Position numbers and translations under genes: made by a program. The notes beneath the pieces are model-generated. The model saw nothing but the letters and a program-made list of their open reading frames with translations, was not told where the DNA came from and made no database searches. This document shows, piece by piece, positions 8,209-18,425 of a stretch of 64,000 nt of DNA. The DNA is from Actinomyces viscosus. Lineage in GTDB: Bacteria; Actinomycetota; Actinomycetes; Actinomycetales; Actinomycetaceae. The stretch's first letter is position 1. Each line of letters opens with the position of its first letter. The DNA is taken from contig NZ_LR134477.1 of assembly GCF_900637975.1 (NCBI RefSeq), positions 930,001 to 994,000 on the forward strand, given 5' to 3'.

Positions 8209-8503
8209 GCCAGGCCTTCATACCGCCCGTGACGTTGACCAGCTCGCCGGCATAGCCGGCCGCGGTCAGCGCCTCGATCGCCTTGGCTGAGCGCACCCCG
8301 CCAGCGCAGATGACTGCCGTGGGCCGGGCCGGGTCGAGCTCGTTCATCCGCTCGACTACCTGCCCCAGTGGGATGTTGACCGAGCCGGAGATCGCCGCCT
8401 GCGCAACCTCATCGGGCTCACGGACATCGAGAACAACAAGATCCTCTCCGTCCTCCCCCGCCTCAAGCCGTTCGCGCAGATCCTCGACACTGGTTTCCCT
8501 CAC
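8198..8503 (-). CDS. Rhodanese-like domain protein (single-domain sulfurtransferase)
   Basis: A 101-aa single rhodanese domain. The substrate-binding/active-site loop is ICAGGVRS with catalytic C66 and R71, preceded by the LDVREPDE motif and the IPLG turn typical of GlpE/PspE-like proteins. I chose the GTG at 8503 because GAGGGAGGA is ideally spaced; an upstream TTG at 8536 lies before that site. It probably carries sulfur or acts as a small thiosulfate sulfurtransferase in the cytosol; the true partner is unknown. It sits downstream of pgi on the same strand with a 47-bp gap. Confidence 0.87.
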   Translation of the reverse strand: MRETSVEDLRERLEAGEDGEDLVVLDVREPDEVAQAAISGSVNIPLGQVVERMNELDPARPTAVICAGGVRSAKAIEALTAAGYAGELVNVTGGMKAWLSQ

Positions 8504-8550
8504 GTCGATTCCTCCCTCGTGGTCTGTCTGGTTCAACCTGGCTGAAGCGG

Positions 8551-10206
8551 TTACTTGCGCAGGCCGCGGTAGCGGGTGATAAGGCCCCGGGTGGACGCGT
8601 CCTGACCCGCGAGGGCCTCTTCGTCCCCCTGGACGGCGGGGGCGATCTCCAGGGCCAGCTTCTTGCCGAGCTCAACGCCCCACTGGTCGAAGGAGTCGAT
8701 GCCCCACACGATGCCCTGGGTGAAGGTGATGTGCTCGTAGAGGGCGATGAGCTGGCCGACGACCGCCGGTGTCAGAGCCGGGGCGAGGATCGACGTCGTC
8801 GGCTTGTTACCCGCGAAGACGCGAGCAGGGACGATCTCCTCGGGGGTACCCTCGGCACGAACCTCGTCGGAGGTCTTACCGAAGGCGAGAGCGGCGGTCT
8901 GGGCCAGGTAGTTGGACAGGAACAGCTCATGGACGTCCAGTCCCCCGTCCTTGATCGGGTGGGCGGGGTTGGCCACGGCGATGAAGTCCGCGGGGATGAG
9001 CTGGGTGCCCTGGTGAATGAGCTGGTAGAAGGCGTGCTGTCCGTTGGTGCCCGGCTCACCCCAAAAGACCTCACCGGTCTCGGTGGTCACGGGGCTGCCG
9101 TCCCAGCGCACGGACTTGCCGTTGGACTCCATGGTGAGCTGCTGGAGGTAGGCGGCGAAGCGGTGCAGGTACTGGGCGTAGGGCAGGACGGCGTGGGATC
9201 CGGCCTTGAAGAAGTTGACGTACCAGACGTTGAGCAGGCCCATGAGCATGGGAACGTTCTCTGCCGGGGCCTTGGTGGCGAAGTGCTCGTCGACGGTGTG
9301 GAAGCCGGAGAGGAAGTCGGCGAAGTTCTCCGGACCGATGGCTACGGCCAGGACCGTGCCGACGGCGGAGTCCACCGAGTAGCGTCCGCCCACCCAGTTC
9401 CAGAAGCCGAAGGCGTTGGCCGGGTCGATGCCGAACTCGGCGACCTTGTCCAGGGCGGTGGATACGGCCACGAAGTGCTTGGCGATGGCGCCGTCGGTCT
9501 CGATGCCCTTGTCCTTCAGTGCGGCCAGGAACCAGTCGCGGGCCATGCGGGCGTTAGTGAGGGTCTCCAAGGTGGTGAAGGTCTTGGAGGCGATGATGAA
9601 CAGGGTCGTCTCCGGGTCGAGGTCCGCGACCTTCTCCGCGCAGTCGGTGGGGTCGATATTGGAGATGAAGCGGCACTGAAGGCCCTTCTGCACGTAAGGC
9701 TTGAGGGCCTCGTAAACCATGACCGGTCCCAGGTCGGAGCCACCGATACCGATGTTGACCACGGTCTTGATGGGCTTGCCGGTGATTCCGGTCCACTCCC
9801 CCGAGCGCACGCGGCGGGCGAAGGCGTAGATCTTCTCCAGGACCTCGTGGACGTCGGCGACGACGTCCTGTCCGTCCACGCTCAGGGAGTCGGTGGCCGG
9901 CCGGCGCAGGGCGGTGTGGAGGACGGCGCGGTCCTCGGTGATGTTGATGTGCTCGCCGGCGTACATGGCGTCACGGCGGCCCGGGACGTCCACCTGCACG
10001 GCAAGCTCGGCCAGGGCGTCGCGGACGTCGTCGGTCAGCAGGTTCTTGGACAGGTCGACGTAGAGGTCTCCCAGCTCGTAGGAGAAACGCTCGGCGCGCT
10101 GCGGGTCATCCGCGAACCAGGCGCGCAGGTCCGGGGTCATGGAGTCGTGGAGCTCGGTGAGGCGCTTCCAGGCGGGCGTGGTGGTGGGGTCAACCGGATT
10201 CAGCAT
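8551..10206 (-). CDS. pgi: Glucose-6-phosphate isomerase
   Basis: Interconverts glucose-6-phosphate and fructose-6-phosphate. The 551-aa product has the PGI signatures: [16 protein letters not shown] (about residue 150), [23 protein letters not shown], the [11 protein letters not shown] active-site segment with its catalytic Glu, and [11 protein letters not shown]. The length matches the large E. coli-type family. ATG 10206 is used; the gene is divergent from the AlkD-like gene with 73 bases between starts, so the two promoters share this interval. Confidence 0.97.
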   Translation of the reverse strand: MLNPVDPTTTPAWKRLTELHDSMTPDLRAWFADDPQRAERFSYELGDLYVDLSKNLLTDDVRDALAELAVQVDVPGRRDAMYAGEHINITEDRAVLHTALRRPATDSLSVDGQDVVADVHEVLEKIYAFARRVRSGEWTGITGKPIKTVVNIGIGGSDLGPVMVYEALKPYVQKGLQCRFISNIDPTDCAEKVADLDPETTLFIIASKTFTTLETLTNARMARDWFLAALKDKGIETDGAIAKHFVAVSTALDKVAEFGIDPANAFGFWNWVGGRYSVDSAVGTVLAVAIGPENFADFLSGFHTVDEHFATKAPAENVPMLMGLLNVWYVNFFKAGSHAVLPYAQYLHRFAAYLQQLTMESNGKSVRWDGSPVTTETGEVFWGEPGTNGQHAFYQLIHQGTQLIPADFIAVANPAHPIKDGGLDVHELFLSNYLAQTAALAFGKTSDEVRAEGTPEEIVPARVFAGNKPTTSILAPALTPAVVGQLIALYEHITFTQGIVWGIDSFDQWGVELGKKLALEIAPAVQGDEEALAGQDASTRGLITRYRGLRK

Positions 10207-10279
10207 GGTTACAGTCTATGGGTGTCGCAGCCACGCGCCACTCTCCGACGCCAACCGTCCTCACGTCCCCGGAGTCCTC

Positions 10280-11107
10280 ATGGTTCCCGAACCGCCTGCA
10301 CCGAGCCCGTCGGTCCTGACCACCGCCGACGACGTTCGTGCCGCCCTGCTCGAGCTGTCCGATGAGTCCAAGGCGGCTCAGGTGGCCCGCTACCTGCGTG
10401 CCGTGCCCGGGGGCTACGGGGAGGGCGACCGCTTTCACGGTGTGCCCGTACCGTGCACTCGTGCCGTTGCGAGGCGCGCTGTTCTCGACGACGGCGAGCT
10501 GGAGCGTCTGGTGGCCAGTCCCTGGCACGAGGAGCGGATGGCCGCGCTGTGCGTCGCCGTTGCCCAGGCCAAGCGGATCAGCCGTCTGCTGGGCTCGAGG
10601 CGGGCTCAGCAGGATCCGGACTCACCAGCCATCGAGGAGGCTCTGGCCAGGCGTGAGGAGCTGGGGCAAAGGTACCTGGGCTGGGTCGGCCAGGACCTGG
10701 TCAACAACTGGGACCTGGTGGACACCTCGGCCGAGCACCTTGTGGGGGCCTGGCTCCTGGTTCCCCTCGTGGGAGACCAGAAGCTGCCCTCCCGGATCGG
10801 CGATCTCATCACGAGCAGCAGTGTGTGGGAACGGCGAGTGGCAGTCATGTCCACCTTCGCCACCACCCGGGCCGGCACCGACTGGCCGGCCTACGCCGTC
10901 GCCCGGCAGCTGCTCAACGACCCTCACGACCTCATCCACAAGGCGGTCGGTTGGATGCTGCGGGAGGCTGGCAAACGCGTGGATGAGGGCTCGCTCGTCG
11001 CCTTTCTCGACCGGTACGCCGCGCGCATGCCGCGAACGATGCTGCGTTACGCCATCGAGCGGCTCTCCCCCGAGGTCCGTGCCCACTACCGGTCATTGCG
11101 GGCCTGA
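10280..11107 (+). CDS. DNA alkylation repair protein (AlkD-like HEAT-repeat glycosylase family)
   Basis: A 275-aa protein that looks like the DNA alkylation repair family, built of HEAT-like helical repeats. Seen are VARYLRAVPGGYGEGDRFHG at the N-terminus, VNNWDLVDTSAEHLVG in the middle and IHKAVGWMLREAGKRVD towards the C-terminus, all characteristic of this family. AlkD members excise positively charged alkylated bases such as 7-methylguanine and 3-methyladenine. The start ATG 10280 has GGAG upstream; an earlier in-frame start at 10139 would overlap pgi and is unlikely. Confidence 0.88.
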   Translation: MVPEPPAPSPSVLTTADDVRAALLELSDESKAAQVARYLRAVPGGYGEGDRFHGVPVPCTRAVARRAVLDDGELERLVASPWHEERMAALCVAVAQAKRISRLLGSRRAQQDPDSPAIEEALARREELGQRYLGWVGQDLVNNWDLVDTSAEHLVGAWLLVPLVGDQKLPSRIGDLITSSSVWERRVAVMSTFATTRAGTDWPAYAVARQLLNDPHDLIHKAVGWMLREAGKRVDEGSLVAFLDRYAARMPRTMLRYAIERLSPEVRAHYRSLRA

Positions 11108-11341
11108 TCAGCTCTGGTTGTCTGATGCGGGTACAGGCTCGGTGAGAGCCCCAGGACTCGTCTCAAGTCAGCGGTCCTGGACACGACTTCCCACTTTTCC
11201 GGAGCCGTCCGGTCCACGGCCAACGGGACTCCGCACGGATTCACCAGCATCACGCCGTTTCTGACCGTTGACGGCGCCGACCGCGTCGCTGCCTGGTCCC
11301 AGGAGCAGTGAGGAAAGGGAAGGCGTCTGACGCAAGAGGTT

Positions 11342-12541
11342 TCAACGCTGGGCTGCCTGACCAGCGAGCTCCTCGGGGTCGGGTACCCCGGCGCTTGCCG
11401 GAGCAAGTGTCTCCCAGATCCCCTCGGCGACGGCGATCAGGGCAAGGAGGCCGACCAGGACCGCACCGCTCACGTGCGAACCGACTGGGATCAGCAGGAG
11501 GCCGAGCAGACAGGCAGTGACCCGGGCCCGGTAGATCTTACGAGCGGTACGCAGACGCACGACCGCGAACATGGCGAAGAAGACGACGGCGCCACCGCAC
11601 AGCAGCGCAGTGGTCTCCATCGGGACGTGGTGAAGCGGCTCCGCCATGACGTGGTGCAGACCGACGGCCAGGGCGATCAGGCCTCCTACGAGGACCAGGT
11701 GGCCGTAGACCAACAGGTTACGCACCGCGAGAAACGGCGTGCGTGCCTGGCCGATGAAGTGCTCAACCAGCCCCAGGCTGTGGTGGAAGTAGGACCACCA
11801 CAGTCCTCCCACGAGGATGAAGGCCGCCACCAGAGTTGTGAGATCAAGCCAGGTCAGGTGCTCGAGCTCGGTCTGGGGCGTCGTGATGGACACGATCGTC
11901 TCGCCCAGGGCCACGATGATGAGCAGACTGAATCGCTCCACGATGTTTGCGACGTCGTAGCTCTGCGCGCTCATGGACCTGCCGTGGCGCAAGGGCCCGC
12001 TGAGCTCAACCAGCGCGGCGAGGGCCCACAGCACGAGCTGGCCGTTGCCGCCCAGGAGGGCGCCGCCCAGGATGAGGGGGCCTTGAACGAGACTGGACGT
12101 CAGGTCCATACGGAAGGCGCTGCTGTTCTCCCCTCGGGCCAGCAGGAAGGTGATGACCAGGCGCGAGCCCCAGCAGGCAGCAGCAAAGACGAGGGCTCTG
12201 TCCCCGAAAGCCTCAGGCAGGGCAACGGCATTGATGATGGCCATCATCATGAGAAGCATGACGACGAACCGGTGCCGGCTGGAGGATGCATCACGAATAC
12301 TCAACTGAACCGTCACCAGCGTCCACTGCCAGTAGATGAGGACCAGCAGTACCCCGGCATGAGCCAGTCCCCTCCACCCGGGTTCGCCCCGAACGACGCC
12401 GTTGAGCTCGGTGATCAGGAAGACGTAGACCAGGTCGAAGAAGAGCATGATCGGGTCAACCGCCCGGTGCGGGATCAGTGAGCCGTTGCGCTGGTGCTCG
12501 GTGGCGTCCTGGGTGGTCAAGCCTTCTCTCCTTACTGACAT
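11342..12541 (-). CDS. Low temperature requirement protein A (LtrA) family membrane protein
   Basis: A 399-aa polytopic membrane protein with about ten predicted helices. Family hallmarks are the N-terminal DPIMLFFDLVYVFLITEL segment and IVERFSLLIIVALGETIV, which match the LtrA family first described from Listeria growth at low temperature. The molecular function is unknown. I used ATG 12541; a TTG seven codons downstream has a better-looking ribosome binding site (AAGGAGAGAAGG) and is a real alternative start. Confidence 0.85.
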   Translation of the reverse strand: MSVRREGLTTQDATEHQRNGSLIPHRAVDPIMLFFDLVYVFLITELNGVVRGEPGWRGLAHAGVLLVLIYWQWTLVTVQLSIRDASSSRHRFVVMLLMMMAIINAVALPEAFGDRALVFAAACWGSRLVITFLLARGENSSAFRMDLTSSLVQGPLILGGALLGGNGQLVLWALAALVELSGPLRHGRSMSAQSYDVANIVERFSLLIIVALGETIVSITTPQTELEHLTWLDLTTLVAAFILVGGLWWSYFHHSLGLVEHFIGQARTPFLAVRNLLVYGHLVLVGGLIALAVGLHHVMAEPLHHVPMETTALLCGGAVVFFAMFAVVRLRTARKIYRARVTACLLGLLLIPVGSHVSGAVLVGLLALIAVAEGIWETLAPASAGVPDPEELAGQAAQR

Positions 12542-12591
12542 GATCCTTGTTAGCCGCGGTTGGCCGGGAACAGGTGCCCGTCAGCTAGTGC

Positions 12592-14751
12592 TCAGCGCCG
12601 CCGGCGCTTCTCGCGCACGCGTACCCCGATCTGAATCGGCGTTCCGGTGAAGCCGAACTCCTCACGCAGACGGCGCTCGATGAAGCGCCGGTAGCCGGCG
12701 TCGAGGAAGCCGGTGGTGAAGATGACGATCCTGGGTGGGGCGACCTGCACCTGGGTGGCGAAGAGGATACGGGGCTGCTTGCCTCCGCGCACCGGGTGCG
12801 GGGTCGCGGACTGGAGCTGGCCCAGGAAGCCGTTGAGGCGTCCCGTGGGCACGCGCGTGGTCCACCCCTCCAGGGCCGCGTCGAGAGCACGCACGAGCCG
12901 GTTGGTGTGCCAGCCCGTCCGGGCGGCCAGGTTGATGTGGGGGGCCCAGGAGACGTGGGCCAGGTCGTGCTCGACCTCCCACAGGAGCATCTTCTGTCGC
13001 TCCTCATCCACCAGGTCCCACTTGTTGTTGACCAGGACCAGGGCGCGTCCGGCGTCAACGACCTGCTGGATGACGCGCACGTCCTGCTCGCTGATCGGCT
13101 CGGAGGCGTCCAGGAGGACGACGGCGACCTCGGCCTTGTCGATGGCTCCCTGCGTACGCAGCACCGCGTAGTAGTCGGCTCCTCGCGACTGCTTGACCCG
13201 GCGGCGGATCCCGGCGGTGTCGACGAAGACCCACTTGCGCCCGTCGAGCTCGATGATCTCGTCGACCGGATCACGGGTGGTGCCGGCGGTCTCGTTGACG
13301 ACCACGCGCTCCCTGCCCGCGATGGAGTTCAGCAGGGAGGACTTGCCGACGTTGGGCCGTCCCACAAGGGCGACACGGTGCAGGTCCCCCTCGGGCGCGA
13401 CGGTGGCCACGGCGGAGACCTCCGGGAGGATCTCCATGACGGCGTCGAGGACCTCACCGCTGCCCCGACCGTGCAGCGCGGAGACGGCGAAGGGCTCGCC
13501 CAGCCCCAGGTTCCACAGGGCGGCGGCGTCCCCCTCCTGCGCCGGGGAGTCGACCTTGTTGGCCGCCAGCACCACGGGCTTTCCGCTGCGGCGCAGCATC
13601 CGTACCACACGGGCGTCGGTCTCCGTGATGCCGACCTGGGCGTCGACGACGAGCAGGACCGCATCGGCCATCTCGACAGCGACCTCGGCCTGCGTGGCCA
13701 CGGCGGCGTCGAGGCCGGCCACGTCCACCTCCCAGCCTCCGGTGTCGACGATGGTGAAGCGTCGCCCGGCCCACTCGGCCGGGTAGGAGACCCGGTCGCG
13801 GGTGACGCCGGGGGTGTCCTGGACGACGGCCTCGCGGCGCCCCAGGACCCGGTTGACCAGAGTGGACTTGCCCACGTTGGGACGGCCGACGACGGCGAGG
13901 ACCGGAAGTCCCGCCTCGGTGCGGTCACCGGTCGGAAGGACACCGTCCGCCTCCAGGAGCGCGAGGTCCTCCTCGTCGAGCTCGTAGTCCGCCAGCCCCT
14001 CGCGCATGGCCTGGGCCCGCAGGTCCTCCTCGGCGTCACGCTGCGCGGCGGAGTCGGCGGCCTCCTCGACCAGGTCCAGGACCTTCTCAACGGACTGCTC
14101 CAAGGTCATCTCCGAGGTGTCGACCAGGGTGACGCCCTCGGGCGCGGTGAGGAACTGGGAGACCGTGGAGTCGTCGCGGTCGCGACGTACCACCTGATCG
14201 CGCAGGGCGGCGGCGTCGACCTGCTTGCCGGCGGCCTCCAGGTCCCCGGCCCGCCGCGCCAGACGGGCCTCCTCCGAGGCGGTCACGAGCAGACGGGCGT
14301 CGGCGTCAGGGGCGATGACGGTGGTGATGTCGCGTCCCTCGGCGACGATGCCGGCGCCCCCGGAGAAGGAGCCGGTGTGACCGGTCGCCTCGAAGCGGAT
14401 GATGTCTCGCTGTCGGCGCGCCAGCTCGGCGCGCACCTCGAGGTTGGTGGCGACCTTCGAGACGATGGTGGCGATGTGCGGATCACGGATCGCGGCCGAC
14501 ACGTCGGTACCGTCCACGGTGAAGGTGGGGCGCTCGGGATCCAGCCCCATGTGCAGCGGCATCGCGGTAACGGCCTCGGCGACAGCCGCTTCATCGGCCA
14601 GGTCAACGCCCTCGTGCTCGCACCACCAGGCTGCGGCCCGGTACATGGCGCCGGTGTCGAGGTACGCCAGTCCGAGGGTGGCGGCCACGCGCCGCGAGAC
14701 GGTGGACTTACCCGATCCGCTCGGCCCGTCGATCGCGACGACGATTCCCAT
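12592..14751 (-). CDS. der: Fused cytidylate kinase / ribosome-assembly GTPase Der
   Basis: A 719-aa bifunctional protein. Residues 1 to about 225 are CMP kinase (P-loop [28 protein letters not shown]), which makes CDP from CMP. The rest is Der (EngA) with two GTPase domains, each carrying GRPNVGKS (about residues 290 and 462), DTPG or DTAG switch motifs and NKVD/NKWD, and a C-terminal KH-like domain ending in basic residues. Der acts in 50S subunit maturation. The cmk-der fusion is known in some actinobacteria; Mycobacterium has them as adjacent genes. ATG 14751 is preceded by GGAGGA; the upstream ATG at 14763 overlaps that site. Confidence 0.93.
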   Translation of the reverse strand: MGIVVAIDGPSGSGKSTVSRRVAATLGLAYLDTGAMYRAAAWWCEHEGVDLADEAAVAEAVTAMPLHMGLDPERPTFTVDGTDVSAAIRDPHIATIVSKVATNLEVRAELARRQRDIIRFEATGHTGSFSGGAGIVAEGRDITTVIAPDADARLLVTASEEARLARRAGDLEAAGKQVDAAALRDQVVRRDRDDSTVSQFLTAPEGVTLVDTSEMTLEQSVEKVLDLVEEAADSAAQRDAEEDLRAQAMREGLADYELDEEDLALLEADGVLPTGDRTEAGLPVLAVVGRPNVGKSTLVNRVLGRREAVVQDTPGVTRDRVSYPAEWAGRRFTIVDTGGWEVDVAGLDAAVATQAEVAVEMADAVLLVVDAQVGITETDARVVRMLRRSGKPVVLAANKVDSPAQEGDAAALWNLGLGEPFAVSALHGRGSGEVLDAVMEILPEVSAVATVAPEGDLHRVALVGRPNVGKSSLLNSIAGRERVVVNETAGTTRDPVDEIIELDGRKWVFVDTAGIRRRVKQSRGADYYAVLRTQGAIDKAEVAVVLLDASEPISEQDVRVIQQVVDAGRALVLVNNKWDLVDEERQKMLLWEVEHDLAHVSWAPHINLAARTGWHTNRLVRALDAALEGWTTRVPTGRLNGFLGQLQSATPHPVRGGKQPRILFATQVQVAPPRIVIFTTGFLDAGYRRFIERRLREEFGFTGTPIQIGVRVREKRRRR

Positions 14752-14879
14752 GGTGTCCTCCATCGGTGTCCGATTCCGGTCATGAACTGGCCTAAGCGTC
14801 CCACACTTCAGCGCCATACCGCGGATCAGGCCCCATGAGTACAGACACAGGCGGTCTCCGCGGACAGATTGAACCGGTT

Positions 14880-16040
14880 TCAGCCGGCGACGACGCGCCA
14901 GCCCTGCGCGTCGAGCGCCTCCTCCAGCCGTTGAGCGGCCGCCGGCAGGACGGAGATGAGCGCGATACCGGCGCTCTGCCCGGCCGAGTGCTCCAGGGAG
15001 AAGTCCTCGATGCTGACGCCGGCGGCACCGACGTCGGAGAAGAGCCTGCCCAGCTCACCGACCGCATCGGGCACGAGGACCTGGACCTCTGCGTAGCGGC
15101 GCGGCGCCCCGCCGTGCTTGCCGGGGATCCGGGCACGTCCGGTATTTCCCCGGGTCATGACGTCGGTGACGGCACCGACGGCTCCCGGTGCGATGGTGCG
15201 CGCCGTACCGGGGGCCGTGTACTCGGGACTGCCGGGCTCGCAGGCGGCCGCCTCGATACCCCTGATCAGCGAGTCAAGGTCATCGCTGATCTGGCGCAGC
15301 AGGTCGGCCACGGGTCCGGCGTTGCCCACGATGATGGCCGACCACAGTCGCGGGTCTGAGGCCGCGATCCGGGTGACGTCACGAAGTCCCTGACCGGACA
15401 GGGCCAGGGCGCTCTCCCCCAGGCTCTCCAGGCGGGCGGCCACGAGGGAGGCGACGAGCTGGGGCATGTGGGAGACGGCGGCGACGGCGGCATCGTGCTC
15501 CGCGGCGCCCATGCGCACCGGGGTGGCTCCTGCGTCGACCGCCAGGTTCCTGATGACCAGCTCGGCCTCGGGTGCCGAGTCCTGGCCGACGACCACCCAG
15601 GGGCGCCCGGCGAAGAGGTCGGAGTCGGCGGCACCGGCGCCGGAGCGCTCACGACCCGCCATCGGGTGGGAGCCGACATACCTGCGCGCGTCGGCACCCG
15701 CCCGGGCCCTGACCTCGGCGACGACCCGTTCCTTGACCGAGGCGACATCGGTGACCACCGCATGGGGATGGGCCGCCAGCTGTGCGACGACGACGTCAGC
15801 GGTGACATCGGGTGGGGTGGCCACGACCACGATCTGCGGCTCGGGGCTGTCCTCGCCGCGGGGCGTGCCCGCACCCATATCGCGCGCCAGGGCCAGGGAG
15901 GTGGGTGAGGTGTCCGAGAGCTGGACCTCGACACCCGCCGCTCGCAGCACCAGAGCGAGCGAGGTCCCCAGGAGCCCGGTGCCGACGACAAGCACCGGAC
16001 CGCTGGTGGACACCGAGGTCAGGGACCCTTTATCTCTCAC
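14880..16040 (-). CDS. tyrA: Prephenate dehydrogenase with C-terminal ACT domain
   Basis: Converts prephenate to 4-hydroxyphenylpyruvate in tyrosine synthesis. The 386-aa protein has an N-terminal Rossmann motif [15 protein letters not shown], the substrate-pocket segment [14 protein letters not shown], the helical dimerisation domain with [13 protein letters not shown], and a C-terminal ACT domain (about residues 300-386) that probably senses tyrosine. The GTG start at 16040 overlaps the rluB stop by 4 bases (GTGA), so translation is probably coupled. Confidence 0.92.
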   Translation of the reverse strand: MRDKGSLTSVSTSGPVLVVGTGLLGTSLALVLRAAGVEVQLSDTSPTSLALARDMGAGTPRGEDSPEPQIVVVATPPDVTADVVVAQLAAHPHAVVTDVASVKERVVAEVRARAGADARRYVGSHPMAGRERSGAGAADSDLFAGRPWVVVGQDSAPEAELVIRNLAVDAGATPVRMGAAEHDAAVAAVSHMPQLVASLVAARLESLGESALALSGQGLRDVTRIAASDPRLWSAIIVGNAGPVADLLRQISDDLDSLIRGIEAAACEPGSPEYTAPGTARTIAPGAVGAVTDVMTRGNTGRARIPGKHGGAPRRYAEVQVLVPDAVGELGRLFSDVGAAGVSIEDFSLEHSAGQSAGIALISVLPAAAQRLEEALDAQGWRVVAG

Positions 16041-17011
16041 AGTCCGACCTCCTGCTGCAGCGCCGCGATCTCCTCACTGGTCAGTGCCCTGGTCTCACCG
16101 GGGCGCAGGTTGCCCAGCCGCAGCGGTCCGAGCCGTGTGCGCGCCAGGCGTGTCACCGGGTGGCCCACGGCGTCCAGCATGCGCCGCACGATCCGGTTCT
16201 TGCCGGAGTGGAGCGTGATCTCGACGATGGAGCCGCGGGGCCCGGAGTCCTTGACGGTGGCCCGGTCCGCCCGGGCCTCGCCGTCCTCGAGCTCGATGCC
16301 GCGCCGCAGCTTGCGCGGCACCCAGGGCTCGACCTGCCCCTCGACGATGGCGACGTAGGTCTTGGCGATCTCGAAGCTGGGGTGCATGAGCCGGTGGGCG
16401 AGCTCGCCGTCGTTGGACAGCAGGAGCAGCCCCTCGGTCTCGGTATCGAGGCGGCCGACGTGCACCAGACGCAGTGAGTCGGGCAGCTCGGGGTGCTGCG
16501 CCAGGTAGTCGCGCCCGTACTGGGCCACGGTGGGGCGGCCGTCGGAGTCCTCCATGGTGGTGACGACACCGGCCGGCTTGTGGAGCATGAGGGTGATGAG
16601 CTCGGGGTTGGTGAGGATCCGGCTGCCGTCGACTCGGACCTCCTGGGTCAGTGGATCCACCCGCACGCCCGGTTCGGTGACGGTAACGCCGTCGACACTG
16701 ACGCGACCATCGGCGATGAGCTGCTCGCAGGCTCGGCGTGAGGCGAGCCCCGCGTGGGCGAGGACCTTCTGCAGACGCTGGCCGGAGGCCACGTGCGGGT
16801 CGTCTTCACCGCCCTTGGAGGCACGCTCACGCATGGCGAGCAGGCGGGACTCCTCATCCTCGTCGATGGCCTCGGCATCGAAGGCGGCCAGGTCGGCGGC
16901 GTCGGTCTCCTCGTCCAGCTCCTCGAGGTCGTCATCGTCGTAGAACTCCTGGCCACCGAAGTCGCCGTGGAGCACGGAGTCGTTTCTGCTGTGGCGGTTC
17001 CTCGGGGTCAT
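16037..17011 (-). CDS. rluB: Pseudouridine synthase, RluB/RsuA family
   Basis: A 324-aa rRNA pseudouridine synthase. After an acidic, low-complexity N-terminal extension of about 75 residues comes an S4 domain (RLQKVLAHAGLASRRACEQL) and the catalytic domain with the family motif GRLDTETEGLLLLSNDG, in which the Asp is the catalytic residue (about 185), and GKNRIVRRML near the end. Modification of 23S rRNA helix 89, as for RluB, is inferred from family and from the conserved parA-scpA-scpB-rluB-cmk-der order. It overlaps scpB and tyrA by 4 bases each. Confidence 0.92.
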   Translation of the reverse strand: MTPRNRHSRNDSVLHGDFGGQEFYDDDDLEELDEETDAADLAAFDAEAIDEDEESRLLAMRERASKGGEDDPHVASGQRLQKVLAHAGLASRRACEQLIADGRVSVDGVTVTEPGVRVDPLTQEVRVDGSRILTNPELITLMLHKPAGVVTTMEDSDGRPTVAQYGRDYLAQHPELPDSLRLVHVGRLDTETEGLLLLSNDGELAHRLMHPSFEIAKTYVAIVEGQVEPWVPRKLRRGIELEDGEARADRATVKDSGPRGSIVEITLHSGKNRIVRRMLDAVGHPVTRLARTRLGPLRLGNLRPGETRALTSEEIAALQQEVGL

Positions 17012-17607
17012 GGGGTCCTCCTCGTGGCCATTTCCTCGGCCTGTTCGACGATCTCCCCCAGCGCCTCGACACGAGGCAGGTAGGGGGCCAGGGGCGGCAG
17101 GTCGTCCAGGGAGTCGATTCCCAGGTACTCCAGGAACTCTCCCGTGGTCCGGTACAGGATCGCACCGGAGGTCTCTGCCCCGGCCTCCTCGATGAGGCCA
17201 CGGGCGTGCAGGGTGCGCATGACGCCGTCGACGTTGACGCCTCGGATCGCCGCGACGCGTCCGCGGGTGACCGGCTGCCGGTAGGCGACGACGGCGAGGG
17301 TCTCCAGGGCGGCCTGGCTCAGGCGTGCGGTGGCGCCGCCGATGATGAACTGCTCGACGAGGTCGGCGTGCTCAGGCAGGGAGGCGAAGCGCCATCCGCC
17401 GGCCGCACGACGCAGAAGGAACCCGTGGGGACGGCTGCCGGGCGCCTCTCCCCTGTACTCGGCGGCCAGGTCCTCGAGCAGATCCTCGGCCTCCCGCTCC
17501 TCAAGGCCGAGAGCCTCGGCGATCGCGGCAGTGGTCACCGGCTCGTCGGCCACGATGAGGATCGCCTCAGCGGCGCTGCGCAGCTGCGGCTCGGCGACAT
17601 CGCTCAT
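17008..17607 (-). CDS. scpB: Segregation and condensation protein B
   Basis: A 199-aa ScpB, the winged-helix partner of the SMC-ScpA condensin complex that compacts and segregates chromosomes. The tandem winged-helix layout is visible: AAEAILIVADEPVTTAAIAE, then LSQAALETLAVVAYRQPVTR and IRGVNVDGVMRTLHARGLIE. ATG 17607 is preceded by GAGGAGGAA and overlaps the scpA stop (ATGA). The 3' end overlaps rluB by 4 bases. Confidence 0.94.
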   Translation of the reverse strand: MSDVAEPQLRSAAEAILIVADEPVTTAAIAEALGLEEREAEDLLEDLAAEYRGEAPGSRPHGFLLRRAAGGWRFASLPEHADLVEQFIIGGATARLSQAALETLAVVAYRQPVTRGRVAAIRGVNVDGVMRTLHARGLIEEAGAETSGAILYRTTGEFLEYLGIDSLDDLPPLAPYLPRVEALGEIVEQAEEMATRRTP

Positions 17608-18425
17608 GCGAATTCCTCCTCGAGCTCGGTCAGGTCGTCGGAGGCCATCATGCCGGTCAGGTCGTCCTGGCCGCCGCACCAGGTCACGGTGATATCGCCC
17701 ATGGCCTCGGTCTGCTCCAGCTCGGCGCTGCCCTGCCGGTGAAGGATGAGCAGTGCCAGGAACCGGGCGACGACGACGGCGGTGCGCTCGGCGTCCTCGA
17801 TGATCTGGGCGAAGGTCAGTACCCCGTGGCGGCGCAGCCTCAGTACGATGAGGCTCAACTGCTCCCCGACCGGGACCCGCTCGTGAAGGTGAACGGTCTG
17901 GACTCCCGGATCGGTGGGCCGGGTGAAGGCCCCGACCGCCAGCCGAGTGAGCTCCTCGGGGGTGATGGTGGCCACGAGCCTGGGCAGAAGCGCGGCCAGG
18001 TGCGGTTCCAGCGCCACAATGCGGGGATGGCTGCGCGCGGAGGTCTCCGCCTGGTGGCGGAAAGAGGCTGCGGCCTCCTTGAAGGCCCGGTACTGCAGGA
18101 GCCGGGCGAAGAGCAGGTCGCGCGCCTCCAGCAGCTCGAGGTCGGGCTCCTCATCATCCTCGTCATGGGGCAGGAGGCGGTGGGCCTTGAGCGCCAGGAG
18201 CGTGGAGGCCACGACGATGAACTCCGAGGCCCGTCCCAGGTCCCAGTCGGAGCGCATGTGGGCGATGAAGTCGTCAGTCACCTCCGCCAGCGCCAGCTCG
18301 GTGACGTCGAGCCGCTTGCGGGCGATGAGGCTCAGGAGCAGGTCGAAGGGCCCATCGAACTGGGGAAGGGTGACGCTGAAACCGGGCAGCCTGGGCGGGC
18401 CCTGATCCTCCGGGTCAGGCGACAT
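17604..18425 (-). CDS. scpA: Segregation and condensation protein A
   Basis: A 273-aa kleisin subunit that bridges the SMC heads. The N-terminal FDGPFDLLLSLIARKRLDVTELAL segment (given here in part: FDGPFDLLLSLIARKR) is diagnostic. The middle is acidic, and the C-terminal winged helix includes FLALLILHRQGSAELEQ. I chose ATG 18425, which overlaps the end of parA by 11 bases; the longer open frame upstream is parA in another frame. smc itself is not in this window, as is common in actinobacteria. Confidence 0.94.
   Translation of the reverse strand: MSPDPEDQGPPRLPGFSVTLPQFDGPFDLLLSLIARKRLDVTELALAEVTDDFIAHMRSDWDLGRASEFIVVASTLLALKAHRLLPHDEDDEEPDLELLEARDLLFARLLQYRAFKEAAASFRHQAETSARSHPRIVALEPHLAALLPRLVATITPEELTRLAVGAFTRPTDPGVQTVHLHERVPVGEQLSLIVLRLRRHGVLTFAQIIEDAERTAVVVARFLALLILHRQGSAELEQTEAMGDITVTWCGGQDDLTGMMASDDLTELEEEFA

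Noticed and set aside
8504..8536. Upstream TTG start for the rhodanese gene
   Set aside because: The strong ribosome binding site lies downstream of it and directly before GTG 8503.
11474..12481. 335-codon plus-strand frame opposite ltrA
   Set aside because: Gln/Asp/His-rich composition typical of a shadow; the opposite strand encodes a clear LtrA membrane protein.
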